Origin: Taxawa tesnikishii (nom. ined.)
Lineage: Eukaryota > Ascomycota > Dothideomycetes > Dothideales
Assembly (NCBI GenBank): GCA_030247885.1
Contig: JAPDRO010000024.1
Location: 62,001 to 126,000, forward strand
DNA: 64,000 nucleotides
Direction of reading: 5' to 3'
Part shown: positions 32,711-44,140 of the stretch, piece after piece
Numbering within the stretch: the first letter of the stretch is position 1
Layout of the letters: every line of letters starts with the position of its first letter
Notes under the pieces: generated by a model
The model's input: the letters and a program-made list of their open reading frames with translations, nothing else
The model's database searches: none
What the model was told of the DNA's origin: nothing
Position numbers and translations under genes: made by a program

Positions 32711-33450
32711 TCACGCCGCGACCTTGCTCATGCGGCTGCTCAGAATTTCGTACGCCCAATGCAGGCAGGCCGTCATGTTTCCCTGCCCCTCCTTCGGCAT
32801 GGCATGGATGCCCAGCTTCTCACACAACTCTCCATTAAGTGGCCCTTCAACGTCTCCGTTTCGGAATAAAAGGCATGGTCATTGACGTAGTTGGGCCAGA
32901 CCACCTTATCGACGTAACCCGGTGGATCTTCCCAGAAGCCTTCTAGAGTCACGTAGCCAGATCTCGCCTCCCTCCGCGCTTTCGCAGTCTTGTAATCGGT
33001 GCGAAGAAACAATTTGATGTCAAAGAGATCGCGGACGGCCTTCATCTCTTCCGAGAACAACAGGAAGCCATCGATGATGGCAACAGATGGACCAGGCCTG
33101 CCATGCAAGGATACATGGGTTCGTTTCTTCAATTGTTCGACCACATCTTTGTTGACACCGGCTTCGCCAACGGAGTTCTGGTCTTCCTTTGACTGGAAAT
33201 CCGGTGGCAGCGCCCCTTTATCCTTGATGAACTTGAGCGTCTGTTCGAACTCCGGCAGGTTGATTGATTCGAGACAGTCCCAGTCTGCAACTCCGTTCTT
33301 GATTGGAATCTCCTTGTCCGTCTTGTAAAAGTCGTCTTCGTGCAGAATGAACGTATTTGGGATGATGTCTCGGAGAAGCCGGGCTAACGTCGTCTTGCCG
33401 GAAGATGACACACCGCTGATTCCAACGAGCAGACACCTTCTCGTGCTCAT
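32711..33450 (-). CDS. NRK1: Nicotinamide riboside kinase (NRK)
   Basis: Phosphorylates nicotinamide riboside to NMN for NAD+ salvage. ATG 33450; P-loop GISGVSSSGKTTLARLL at residues ~10-26, ILHEDDFYKTD with the substrate-binding Asp, DWDCLESIN, VAIIDGFLLF, FLRTDYKTAKARREAR (lid region) and GYVDKVVWPNYVNDH. One base is missing at the AAAA run 32868-32871 (T4 in coding sense): restored, the end reads FLFRNGDVEGPLNGELCEK, then LGIHAMPKEG and TACLHWAYEILSSRMSKV, and stops at TGA 32713-32711. Length is then 246 residues, normal. No intron. Soluble cytosolic enzyme. Confidence 0.9.
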
Positions 33451-33769
33451 AGTTGGACACCTCGAAGAGATGGATTGTGTTTCTATGGGCCGGACAGTAC
33501 AAGATACGTGTCGGAAAGCGCGAGCAATTTCACCGGCTGACGTGGTTTGCTTGCGCATTCTTGGCAGAACCTTGCACTTGTGCATCTATTGTCGGTAGCC
33601 TTATACAACTTCATTCCCTACCACGTCCACTCTTGAAGCGCGACGTTCTAGCGTTTCTTCGTGTCGTTTCTTGGGCTCTCTCTTGAACTTGGCGTAAGGC
33701 GTTTATGTACTGAGCGGCGCGATTCGGACTCGACAGCAACAACAACAAACACATCACTAGCGGCAGCAG
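33451..33769. promoter_or_regulatory. Divergent promoter, NRK (-) / ARMH3-like (+)
   Basis: 319 bp separate the two start codons, so both promoters must lie here. Just before ATG 33770 is a short AACAACAACAA tract, typical of fungal leaders. No specific factor site is evident. Confidence 0.55.
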
Positions 33770-35643
33770 ATGGAGCAATCTCCCTTAACCCAGCAGGCAC
33801 GTCCAGATGTCTTCGAGCCAAAGGTCGCCAAGTCATATCGCGAGCTCTTTCGCAACCCGGAAGACGATGAGAAGCCGGAAGGTTTTTGGAAAGAATTCTT
33901 CTTACTCCGACCGGATCTTCGTCGCCTCGGGCAGATTCTGGACGATACCGATGCTGACTACTTACTGCAAACACAACATCATTCACAGCAGCTCCTTGTC
34001 TATGCCATATCGACGCTCAAGTCCGGCGCAGGTCCTGCGGATGAGCACGCACTGGATACGCTGACGGTGTTCTTCGCCAAGGTGCTCTCCAAACGATATA
34101 CCAATCCTAGTTCAGACATCATTGGAGTTCTGGCCGGCCTGGACAATGTGGATACGGTTTTCACTGACCTTGTCGCGACGTTGGATGGAGCGATCAAAGC
34201 CGGTAGGACGATCAACGTCCGTACCAAGGCCGTCAAAGTAGCCCTTTGTGTCACATCGGGCGCATTCCAAACCGGACTTCTCACCTACTTCGTGCACCGA
34301 GATCTCTTCCCATCTCTGATGAAGCTCATTCATGACACTGGCCTGATGGTAGATGCTATCCAACCTTTTCTGCTAGCTGGCCTCCTGGCCAACCACAACA
34401 AATTCGAAGCCCGCAATCCCTACCATGTACGATTCGCGGACTTTGTGAATGAAGATATCATAAGGAAAACGATCAGTTGTATTGGTGACGTCTCTCTTTC
34501 ATTGCGGGATAACTATGTTGCCATTTTGGATGACACCCCTCAGGCTTGGAGTGTTGGTAACACACTCAGCTACATTGGCCTCGGGGCATTAACAGGCGCC
34601 AAACCAGCTGCTCCCGTTTTGACCGAAGAAGAACAGAAAGTTCGGTTTTCTGAACAACCAAAACCGGAAGCCGCTATGTTACTCGCAGTGTACGATTTCG
34701 TTCTTGCGAACAAGATATTCTGCTTGGAGTTCGTTACCTCCCAACCGAGCACCAAGCAAGAGCAGTCAAGCTTCGCCAGCTTCCTTTCTTTCGCATCGTA
34801 CCTCTATCAGCATGCACATCGATCAGTGCGAGCGACTCACTACGCGCATACAACACTGTTTATCCTGCAGATGTTGGTCGAGGATCCGGCAATAGCCAAG
34901 CGCCTCTGCGAGATCAACGCTTCTGTCCGGCTGAGTCGTCAGAGAGCGCCTTACCTGCCTCTTGCCAAGGGAGACCGTACGCTCTCTGCGGCCATACTGG
35001 ACATGATGATTGATAGCATAAACCATAACCTCCGGAAGAAGCTCGACGTGGACCTATATCTCCTCAACCTTGGGATCATTCACCGATTGTTAACGTTTCT
35101 CAGTAGGAGCCGTGCCTCCTTACCTTATCATTGGCCGGAGCTCTGGCGTTCTTTATTGTCTTTTGTACGCTTCTTGACAACATATGCCGAAGATCTCAAG
35201 CAAAACTACGGTACAGACAAGCTTGTCCATGATGTGGTCAACCTGATTACCCTTTCGCTCACCGAAGGTGAGGATTTCTTCCGGAATCCAACGCTTACGA
35301 CGACCTTTTCTACAAACTAGTCGAAACCGGCGATTCGCTCGCAAAGTTCCGCGATGCTTATAATCTGGACAAAACTGAGAGCGCAGCTTCAATCGCAGTG
35401 CTCGTCGGAGTTTCCAGGCACTATACCGATCTCATCCAGCAGGCCAAAGGCAAAACCAAAAACCTTAGTCCAAGAGAAGTCAACCAGATTATCAAGCAAG
35501 GCTACGAAACTCTCTCTATCGAAGCGAAAGAAGGGCTCGATCACTGGGACAAATACCGTGAAGCTGACCACAAAGTCGAGTTAAAAAAGATTGCGAGAAC
35601 CGTGGTCGCTGATGCCGCGGTACTTAGTACGAGCTCGACATGA
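33770..35643 (+). CDS. ARMH3-like armadillo-helical protein (DUF1741, UPF0588)
   Basis: ATG 33770, no intron. The protein is all-helical: N-terminal QARPDVFEPKVAKSYRELF, KPEGFWKEFFLLRPD, then YVHRD-type and LLAGLLANHNKFEARNPY, DNYVAILDD, and the C-terminal DUF1741 part (HRSVRATHYAHTTLFILQML, RAPYLPLAKGDR, YHWPELWRSLLSFVRFL). This matches the family of S. pombe SPAC20F10.02c and human ARMH3 (C10orf76); in animals ARMH3 acts at the Golgi with GBF1 and PI4KB, so a Golgi role is possible but only inferred here. One base is missing at CC 35281-35282: restored reading PESNAYDDLFYKLVETGD joins the last ~110 residues and gives 625 codons, ending at TGA 35641-35643. Confidence 0.8.
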
Positions 35644-35863
35644 GGACGTGGTGAAAGGAGATCACATAAGGACCTTCGCTCTGTCCTTTTCTGTGCAGGC
35701 ATATCACATGCAAGCAAGGGATTCAGTCCGAGCCGCGTCTTGGCATGCATGACGTAGCCAGTTTGCGTACGCTCCAACGCTCTCCGTTACCTTCAGCATT
35801 CCACGACCTGCACGATATTTCCCTTTCTACACTCTACTCAATCGCATCACATCTTGCTCCAAC

Positions 35864-38187
35864 ATGTTCTCCGCATTCAAAAATCCTCTGGCGTCTCACG
35901 GCGAGGAGAAGAAAGATGACGAACAAGAGCAATCTCTCACCTCTGTCCTCGCGACGGCAGAAGATCGCAGTGAATTAACCCTCCTTATCGCCAACTGTAC
36001 AGAGACGATGCGAAAAGTCATCGATGATACCTTCGAAGCCAGCCAGACTGGGCAACCTGAAGATACCGTGACGGATTTACTCGGCGGTGACGCTTCGGAC
36101 AACCCAAATGTCGACGCAGCCAACGAAGTAAAGGAGAGGGCACGGAAAGAGCAAGAACAACGGGAAAAGGAACTCAGTGCGCCTAAGATGAAAGAATTGA
36201 GGAAAGCTGCCCTTCAGCACTTTGATGACTGGAGAGACTCTGTCCTGCAACGTGTAGGCGAAGTGGTCAACTCCAGAGAGGCTGCATCAGCACAGAAGAA
36301 GGAGGCCCGTCCTCAGTCGCCGAAGGTACCTTCAAGGAAGCCCATGGAACCGTCTCAATACGATGAAGGGGTTGAGAAGACCCTGAGGGAGCTCTACCCT
36401 CCTGTACCAACTCCGCTCACGAAGTTAGAGCAAGAGCATAGAGCACTGATATTACACTCCATGTTGCTGTTGTTGTTGAGCTTGGAGCATTACTCTGCAT
36501 ATTCCAGGGTGCTTCTGTTGCATATGACGAGCAGCCTCAACCTCGGGATAGATTTCCTGGCAGGCGATGAAAGCAAGATAGCCAGGGGTCTGCTGAACGC
36601 CGTGGATATGAACGCGGACGAAGAAACCAAGAAGAAGGCCGAGGAGAACTCTGAGTCCAGGAAGTGGAAGGTCGGTCTGGCATCCCTTGCCGGAGCCGCA
36701 GTGATCGGTGTTACTGGAGGCCTTGCAGCTCCGCTCGTCGCCGCAGGCGTTGGTTCGGTCATGGGGGTCTAGGTCTTGGGGCTACTGCCGCGGCAGGTTA
36801 CCTGGGTTCATTGGCAGGAAGCACGGTGCTTGTCGGTGGGCTGTTCGGCGCTTACGGAGGCAAGATGACTGGCAAGATGATGGATCAGTATGCGAAAGAG
36901 GTCGAAGATTTCGCGTTCATTCCGGTCAGGACGTATCACAAGCCGCGCAAAATCGAGAAAGAATACCGGCGACTCCGAGTCGCTGTCGGCATCAGCGGTT
37001 GGCTAACGGACAAAGATGAGGTTGTCGAACCTTGGAGAGTCATCGGCATTGCTATGGAATCCTTTGCTCTCAGATACGAACTCGAGGCGTTGCTCAACCT
37101 TGGTAACTCGCTGACAATCATGATCAAGAGTGCCGCTTGGGGATATGCCAAGAAGGAGATCATCAAAAGGACAGTCTTTGCAAGCTTGACAGCTGCGTTG
37201 TGGCCGCTGGGGCTGCTGAAAGTCTCGCGAATCATCGATAACCCATTCAGTGTTGCGAAAGCCCGAGCGGAGAAGGCTGGAGTTGTACTGGCAGACGCCA
37301 TCATCAACAAAGCCCAAGGCGAGAGACCTGTAACCCTGATCGGATATTCTCTCGGTGCCAGGGTCATCTACATCTGCCTGAAGGAACTGGCGGAGAGAAA
37401 AGCGTTCGGCCTTGTGGAATCAGTCGTCCTCCTAGGCGCCCCAACCCCATCAACGCCCGCAGACTGGCGCATGATCCGGAGCGTCGTCACTGGCCGCGTT
37501 GTCAACGTCTACTCGACATCGGATTACATCTTGGGCTTCATGTACCGCACCAGCAGTATTCAGTACGGCGTTGCCGGTCTGCAAGCCATCGAAGGAGTCA
37601 AAGGCGTCCAGAACGTGGACGTCAGCGACCTAGTAACCGGCCACACCAGCTACCGTTACCTCACTGGAACAATCCTGAAGAAGATCGGCTTCGAAGACGT
37701 CGACACCGAAGCACTCGCAAAGGAAGAGGCCGCCTTCCGCGAAGCGAACAAACAGGAAGAGGAAGAACGTAAGCAATCAGAGCAGAAAGACCAGCAACTC
37801 GACCTCAGCGCAGATGACCAGGTCAAAGACATGGAGAAGCAAGTGGAACTGAAGAATCAAGAGACAATGATTGGTTGGGCTACTGAGAAGCTTCGTCTTG
37901 GAGGCGCCAGCGCGGCCACTGCTGCCGCCCAGGCAAAAACGTGGTACATGACGAGGGGAACACCGGTGGGGTCCGCTACGAAGGCTGCCGGCGACACACC
38001 CAACGTCGACGTTCCTGATGTCAAGCGCGCGGACCTTGACGCGGGGAAGGAGGATGTCACGGCTGCGGATGTGGCGAAAGACGACTTGTCTGCTGTCGAT
38101 GCCTTCGCGGCAGGAGAGTCCTCGGCGAGGGTTCAGAAGCTCGCCGAATCTGCTGACCAGCAGAAGCCTGAGGAAAGCTTGATATGA
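35864..38187 (+). CDS. DUF726 alpha/beta-hydrolase membrane protein (TMCO4/Mil1-like)
   Basis: ATG 35864, no intron. N-terminal ~270 residues are charged and helical; a hydrophobic Gly/Ala hairpin follows (LASLAGAAVIGVTGGLAAPL, GATAAAGYLGSLAGSTVLVG; ~270-330), typical of DUF726. The catalytic domain has VAVGISGWL, then VTLIGYSLGARVIYICLKEL with the nucleophile Ser in G-Y-S-L-G, VVLLGAPTPS and a late GHTSYRYLTG with a candidate His. The C-terminal ~150 residues are Lys/Glu/Gln-rich and disordered. Yeast Mil1 of this family binds the AP-1 mu subunit at the trans-Golgi. One base is missing in G5 36763-36767: restored MGGLGLGATAAAG joins the halves, total 775 codons. Its neighbour upstream, 220 bp away on the same strand, is the ARMH3-like gene. 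Confidence 0.85.
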
Positions 38188-38691
38188 AGTCCCTCCGGCT
38201 TCGTCTGGGGTTCATCGAAACGAAATAGGCAGATCTTATGACGTTGTGCGATTAATGATTTGCAATGCAAGCTACGATGTGTACTTGGCTGTACTTGACT
38301 GTACTTGGCTAAACATCTCTGCGGTCACCGAGTTTGGTCAGCCCTGCCTGACCGTTCAATCCCGAACCACCGCTGCAAAGTGATCAGGTTATCGTTTGTC
38401 AGGCACAGGAGCAGAATACGGAGATGGGGGACAGAATGTATCTATCCAGTAACTGATATAGATCTTACGTAAGAGTACTCTCGGTCTCATCGTTAGAACT
38501 TAGTCAAAACTTAAATCACCCTACGTTTGTAGCTCCTCTGCTTCGATTGTGCGTTTGTACGCGAGTTTCTGTAATTGTTTCGTTAAGTATTCATGCAACG
38601 CACCGTGGTGAGCAAACCGCTGCAGGTACTCTTCTCGATCCCTGTGTCAATGAGACCCAAGTTCGCGGTCTCGTAATCGGACTTTCACGCA
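38188..38691. other. Convergent intergenic region
   Basis: About 0.5 kb between the 3' ends of the DUF726 and Ldh2-family genes. It carries a 10 bp tandem repeat (38281-38310). No gene. Confidence 0.5.
38281..38310. repeat. Three tandem 10 bp units (gtacttggct)
   Basis: Units 1 and 3 are identical and unit 2 has one change (gtacttgact). A partial fourth copy precedes it. Lies ~95 bp after the DUF726 stop codon, so probably in its 3' UTR. Confidence 0.85.
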
Positions 38692-39851
38692 TCACGCCTG
38701 CGTAATCTTGATGCTTTCCGCTCCCACTGCAGCAGCTTCGTTGTTGAGTGCGTCAACCTCCGCCTGCACATATGGAATCCCGTCTCGCAGTCTGGTCTCT
38801 TGCGTCAGTTGCTCTATCTCGCCCGGAAAGTAAACTCTGTCGATGCCTGCCATCCTGTCGGACTCGACCACACGCTTGTAAAGGTAGTCCATGCGCTCTT
38901 TGAAGTCTTCTAGACTCATGAACAAATCCGGCTTAATGGCAACAAAGAAGTGTCCCACGTCTGCCGGCTTCGATGGATCGTATGGATTCGTAACGTGTCC
39001 GGCGAATGCTGAACCGGATAGCACACCGGAAAACACGTCCATCATTATCGACAGTGCGGAGCCCTTGGGCCCTCCCATGGGCAACATCACGCCTTCCAGA
39101 GCCGCAGAAGGATCATCAGTGGGTCTAGACTGTGTCAGTTCACTTGAAGCTGACGAGTCAATGGAAAAGTGCTGGAACGTCAAGGAAGCCGAACTCACCG
39201 GCCATCCGCGTCCAAAGCCCAGGACAGAGGAATCTTCTCGCCTCTCCTTTTCGCCTTGTATATCTTCCCGCGCGCAGCAACGCTCGGGGCCATATCTAGG
39301 ATGAAGGGTTTGGCCTTGCCAGCCGGGGCTCCGCACGCGATGGGCGACACTCCCATAAGCTTTGACCTGCCGCCCCAGACAGGCAGTGCCGGGCTCGAGT
39401 TTGTGAACACGAGACTCATCATCCCGGCGTCTATGGCTTGCTGCACGATCCACGCCGCCATGCCGTAATGGTTCGAGTGCTTGACGGATACCATGCCAAT
39501 GCCGAACTCGCGCGCCATCTCAATCGCCCGGGCCATGCCCATGTGAGCCCCGAGGAATCCAAACGCGTTCTTGCCGTCCACCTGGGCTACTACGGGCGTC
39601 ATCTGTTGTATGGATGGCGAGGCCTTTGGGTCGAGGACTCCTTGTCTGATCCGTGCCATGTAGGATGGGATGCGATTGATGCCGTGGGTGTCCACTCCGC
39701 GTAGGTCCGCTTGAACGAGGCATCTTGCAACAATTGCTGCGTTTTCCGGCGGCACGCCGTTGCCTCTGAGCACGCCTTCGACGAACGACTGGGCATCCTC
39801 CCGGCGGACGTGGAGCTTGGGCGCCGCTGCTTCGCTATTGGAGCTTTCCAT
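38692..39851 (-). CDS. Malate/L-lactate dehydrogenase-family (Ldh2) NAD(P)-dependent oxidoreductase
   Basis: ATG 39851; exons 39851-39199 and 39124-38692, intron 39125-39198 (74 nt); 361 residues and no frame break. Family marks in order: LRGVDTHGINRIPSYMARI, a GxxG-like AFGFLGAHMGM, VSVKHSNHYGMAA (conserved SxHxG block), FTNSSPALPVWGG, GVSPIACGAP, LDMAPSVAARGKI, and LPMGGPKGSALSIMMDVFSG. Members reduce 2-oxoacids or cyclic imines (malate, ureidoglycolate, 2,3-diketogulonate, delta1-piperideine-2-carboxylate) with NAD(P)H and do not have a Rossmann fold. The specific substrate cannot be chosen from sequence. Cytosolic; no targeting signal seen. Confidence 0.88.
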
Positions 39852-40261
39852 GGAGATATCACTAGTGTAGAGTATGGTATGGCGGGAAAGGGAAGTTCCA
39901 GAGTTGATTCAGCCAAATTCCATGAACTAGTGTTTTATATTCCTTCTACACGAGATGTCGCTGTGTTTGTAGCGGCATGAGTGAGTCAACGGCGAGAATG
40001 CCGCGTGATCTCGGTCAATATCCGGACTACGGCCCCAACTGCGTGGAGAGAACGCCGACGAGGAGTTATTTCTCCCGGCAGTCCTGCAAAGCAAGAGAAC
40101 GCGATGGCTTGAGACACAAGCGTAGTCTCGCATTTGCACAGATATAGCATTGTAGTGGTATGGACGGAGCGTCCCGTGGACGCTGTTTGGTGAGCCATTA
40201 CTACTGTTATACAACATTTCTGAAAGTATATTTATTGTTTTTTAAGGACATCATCAGATGA
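39852..40261. other. Intergenic: promoter of the Ldh2-family gene, upstream of tRNA
   Basis: 0.4 kb, AT-richer near 40200-40250 (TATTTATTGTTTTTT). No coding region supported. Confidence 0.45.
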
Positions 40262-40339
40262 GCACTAATAGTCCAATGGTTAGGATTCTTGCCTTCCATG
40301 AGATAGCAAGAGGTCGGCGTTCGATTCGCCGTTAGTGCA
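40262..40339 (+). tRNA. tRNA-Gly(UCC) with a 6-nt intron
   Basis: Folds as a full cloverleaf: acceptor GCACTAA/TTAGTGC with discriminator A; D arm GTCC/GGAT; anticodon stem CTTGC/GCAAG; T arm CGGCG/CGCCG around TTCGATT. The A box TAGTCCAATGG and B box GTTCGATTC match consensus. The anticodon loop is 13 nt (CTTCCATGAGATA); removing six bases after position 37 leaves the normal loop CTTCCAA, with anticodon TCC. A Pol III terminator follows (TTTT at 40356-40359, TTTTT at 40362-40366). The length without the insert is 72 nt. Confidence 0.9.
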
Positions 40340-40355
40340 GCTCACTCGCAAATGG

Positions 40356-40366
40356 TTTTCGTTTTT
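40356..40366 (+). terminator. Pol III T-run terminator of tRNA-Gly
   Basis: TTTT then CG then TTTTT begins 17 bp after the tRNA 3' end, with further T runs downstream. Confidence 0.75.
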
Positions 40367-40672
40367 ACTTTTTATTTTTTCTTGGGCTTTTTGCTGGCCT
40401 CCGGTCCAACAAGCAGGAGAGCGGAACGGCAAGAATGTCTGTTCGATGGGAGATACGGGTGGAACGAGCTTGGGGGAAGATTTCCGGAGGCGCAGGAGAT
40501 AGGACAGAACGTAGACATGCACCCAGCGTCGAGAACTGAGACGTTGACGAAGTCTAGAAAATGACATAACTGCATGGTATAACAACAGAAAGAACGGTGC
40601 CCACCGCCTGAACGCCTCGAGATGCAACAGGCTTACATCATAACATCATATCAAATCCTTGTCCCTCATGCA
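40367..40672. other. Intergenic between tRNA and nitrite reductase 3' end
   Basis: Starts with an AT-rich TTTTTATTTTTTCTTGGG tract. No gene supported. Confidence 0.45.
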
Positions 40673-43600
40673 TTACCAGTCCATACCACCATTCCTATCC
40701 CTCTCGCCGCCAGTCAAGATCTTCTTAGCCATTGCCTTCTCACCCAATCCATTCGGCAAATGGCTGCCCTCCCACGGCTTGCGACCCTTCATCTTCAGCT
40801 TCTTGTCTAATGTCTCGAAGGGATCATTCGTCTCTTCCTTCTTGACCTTCCACTTCTCGGTTCCTAACACGCCATCAAGCTCCTCCACGGGCGGCAACTT
40901 GACATACACGTTACCGTCCTCGCGAGCCTCGACGGGGAAGGTAGCAATGTTGACACTCTCGTCGTTGCCGCACTTACCCGCCTCCTGGCCATTGAGCTCG
41001 TAGTTGCGCTTGTGGTACGGGCAGCTGACCCAGAGCTTGTTGTTCTTCATGTCGTCACCGATCAAGCCGTCCGAGAGCACGAACGCGCGCTTGTGAGGGC
41101 ACATCTGCTGCGTGCAGTAGTATTGGCCCTTGACCTTGAAAATGGCGAGCTGGGTGTCGCCGCGCTTGACCGCCACGCTGCTGCCCGTCGCCGCATCGGA
41201 GAATTGCTCCGTCTTGGCCAGAGGCTGCCATGACAGGCTGGTCCATTTGTCTTTCATGCCCCGGAAGTCCTCAGTCACCGAGTCCTTGGCCCAGTATGCG
41301 GGCCGTGTTTGGCCACGCTCGACGATGGGCTCGACGCTCTCTGCGCCTTCGTCTGTGTTGGCGAACTGGCTAAATAGGGCCCGGCGTTCTGGTGACTTGA
41401 GCACTTCGGCCCATTCGTCAAAGTACGAGCCCACGAGGTCCTCCATCTGCTGCTCGAGATCGGCGCAGATGCCGAGCTTGTCCTCCAAGATGACTTCCTG
41501 CAAGTACTTGATGCCGCCAGGAGATTCTCGATCCACCTCGCCGTACGCTGAAGCTTGTCTGCAGTGCGGAGGTAGAAGGCCAGGTAGCGGTCGAGCATAG
41601 GGATGACATCGTCCGGTGGTACGTCCTTGGCGAGGAGCTCACTGTGTCTCGGCTTGGCACCACCGTTGCCTCCGACGAAGACGTTGAAGCCTTTCTCGGT
41701 AGCGATGAGGCCAAAGTCCTTGTTCTGAGCTTCGGCGCACTCACGGACGCAGCCACTGACACCGCCCTTGATCTTGTGCGGGGCACGGATACTCTTGTAG
41801 CGCTCCTCCAGTCGGATCGCCATTCCAACACTGTCGCCGATACCAAAGCGGCACCAAGTTGTGCCGACACATGATTTCACTGTACGCAGTGACTTGGCGT
41901 AAGCGTGTCCGGACTCCATACCTCCGTCGATGAGCTCTTGCCAGATAGCGAGGAGCTCCTGCTTGCGAGCACCGAACATGTCGATACGTTGACCACCGGT
42001 GATCTTGCAGTAGAGGTTATACTTCTTCGCGACGGTGCCGATAACAATGAGCTTGTCAGCAGTGATCTCGCCACCAGCGACACGTGGAATGACTGAGAAC
42101 GTGCCGTTGCGCTGGATGTTTGCCAGGAAGCGGTCGTTGGTCTCCTGCAGGCCATGGCGCTCCTTGTCCAGGATATGCTTGTTGAACAAACTGGCAATAA
42201 TGGAACCGATTGCCGGTTTGCAGACCTCGCAACCAACTGAATCGGGTTCCTTGCCACACTGCTTCATGACCTCGGTAAATTCCTGCATCTTCTTGACGTA
42301 GATGATGTTGAACAGATCGGCACGAGAGTACTCAAAGTGCGGGCAAAGGTGGTTCTTGACCTCCTGACCCATGGACGCCATCGTCTTGTTGAAGATGGTC
42401 TGCACCAAAGGCATACAGCCACCACATCCAGTACCGGCCTTTGTGCAGGACTTGACGTCGCCAATGGATTTGCATGTTCCGTCCTTGACTGCTCTCGTGA
42501 CATCGCCCTTCAAGACGTTGTGGCAAGAGCAGATCTGGGTGTCGTCGGCCAGGTCGTCGGCGTCATCATCACCCTTGCTTGCACCGACGATGAACTCACT
42601 TGGCGGGACTTCAAGGGGCTTCTGGTTCTTGACCATAGGGACGAGCTTGACGTAATCTTTGGTGTCACCGATCATCATGCCACCAAGCAGGTATTTGCCG
42701 TCCATAGTGAAGAGATATTTCTTGTACACCTGCTGAAACGGGTCCTTGTAAGTCAAAGCCTTCACAGGCGGCGGCGGTGGACCATCCGTGAGGTTCTTAA
42801 CTCTTTCCCTGGCGTCAACCGTGCCCTCCTTCTTGTTGCCATGCCTCTTGGCCGGCAGCTCCTTCGGACCGTCTCTGTCTGCGAAGAAGTCGCCAAAACT
42901 TGCAACTTCGACGCCCAGCAGCTTCAGTTTTGTGCTGAGGTCAGGTCGCTTGAACTTCCTCGGTGAGTGTGCCTTTGCTTGTGTGAGGTTGAAAGCCAGG
43001 ACATCCGCCATCTCGATACCAGGGGCAATGAGACCAAATGTTTGGCTTTCCCAGCTGGCGCACTCTCCGATGGCGTAGATGTCGGGTTCGGATGTCGAAA
43101 GGTCAGGGTTGATGACGATGCCGCCGCCTCTGTCGGCGCATTTGATGCCCGCTTTGCGCGCGAGCTCGTCGCGAGCCTTGATGCCGATCGCAAAGCATAT
43201 GCATGAGCAGTCCATGGACTCGCCATCTTCGAATGTCACACCCGTAACAAAGTTGTCTGCGTCAGTGTTGATCTTTCCGACTCTTTTACTGAGCAGAACA
43301 TCCAGCCCAAGTGCCCGGACTTGCTCAACGACCATGCCACCAGCGTCTCCATCAAGCTGCCTGCTCAGTACCCATCTGTTGCGCTCGATGAGCTTGACTT
43401 TGCTGAACTCCTCTAGGTCCATCATTGCCTTGGCCGCTTCGAGACCCAGCAGACCACCTCCTACCACTGCTCCCACTGTGCCTTTTCGCGTCGCGGAGAA
43501 GGAAATCAGTTTTTCTAGATCCTCGATCGTTCGATATACGAAAACACCCTTGGCATCGTGTCCAGGTGTGTGACGAGGAAGAACGGCGTCTGAGCCGGTT

Positions 43601-44140
43601 GCAAGAACGAGAATGTCGTACGGAACTGTGGTGCCTTGGGAAGTCTCCACAATCTTGTTCTTGGAATCGATAGATGTGACAAGGGTATTGAGGTGGTAGT
43701 TGAGAGAGCCTTCCGGCATCGACGAGTACTGCAGGCCCGCTGTCAGCATGCCAATCGCATCGCTCGCGCTTCCAACTCTCGACTTACCCATTCTTTGGGG
43801 TTTAGGTACAGGTTCTCAACTTGCCGGTGCTGGAAGAAGCTGGTCAAGCCGACTCTGTTGTAGGCCAAGTGCGCCTCTTCGCCAATGACTATGATGTCGT
43901 ACTCTCTCCGCTTGATATCCAGCTTCATGAGCTTCTCTCTGTTGTGCTGCGCTCAGTTTCCGTCACTGCGTGGTTCAGGTGCATTATGAGCTTACATGAA
44001 GGCAACGCCAACCATTCCCAGTCCAACGACTACTATGCGCTTTCTCTTGGTATCCTTGGGAAGCTCCCTGTCTTTTCCATCTCCTCGATCTTCTCAGGCA
44101 GCACGTTGGCCTCGGCATCGTTCCACTCGCTGTTACTCAT
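40673..44140 (-). CDS. niiA: Nitrite reductase [NAD(P)H], assimilatory
   Basis: Reduces nitrite to ammonium. ATG 44140; exons 44140-43996, 43938-43788 and 43728-40673; introns 43939-43995 (57 nt) and 43729-43787 (59 nt). Domains in order: FAD/NAD pyridine oxidoreductase ([11 protein letters not shown] near residue 40, [37 protein letters not shown]); BFD-like 2Fe-2S ([22 protein letters not shown]); ferredoxin half-domain and siroheme/4Fe-4S core ([33 protein letters not shown]); and a C-terminal Rieske-like domain ([25 protein letters not shown]). Two one-base breaks: near 44079-44085 (restored [18 protein letters not shown]) and GG 41520-41521 (restored [15 protein letters not shown]), giving 1117 residues. 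Divergently paired with niaD across 1289 bp, the usual fungal nitrate arrangement. Confidence 0.95.
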
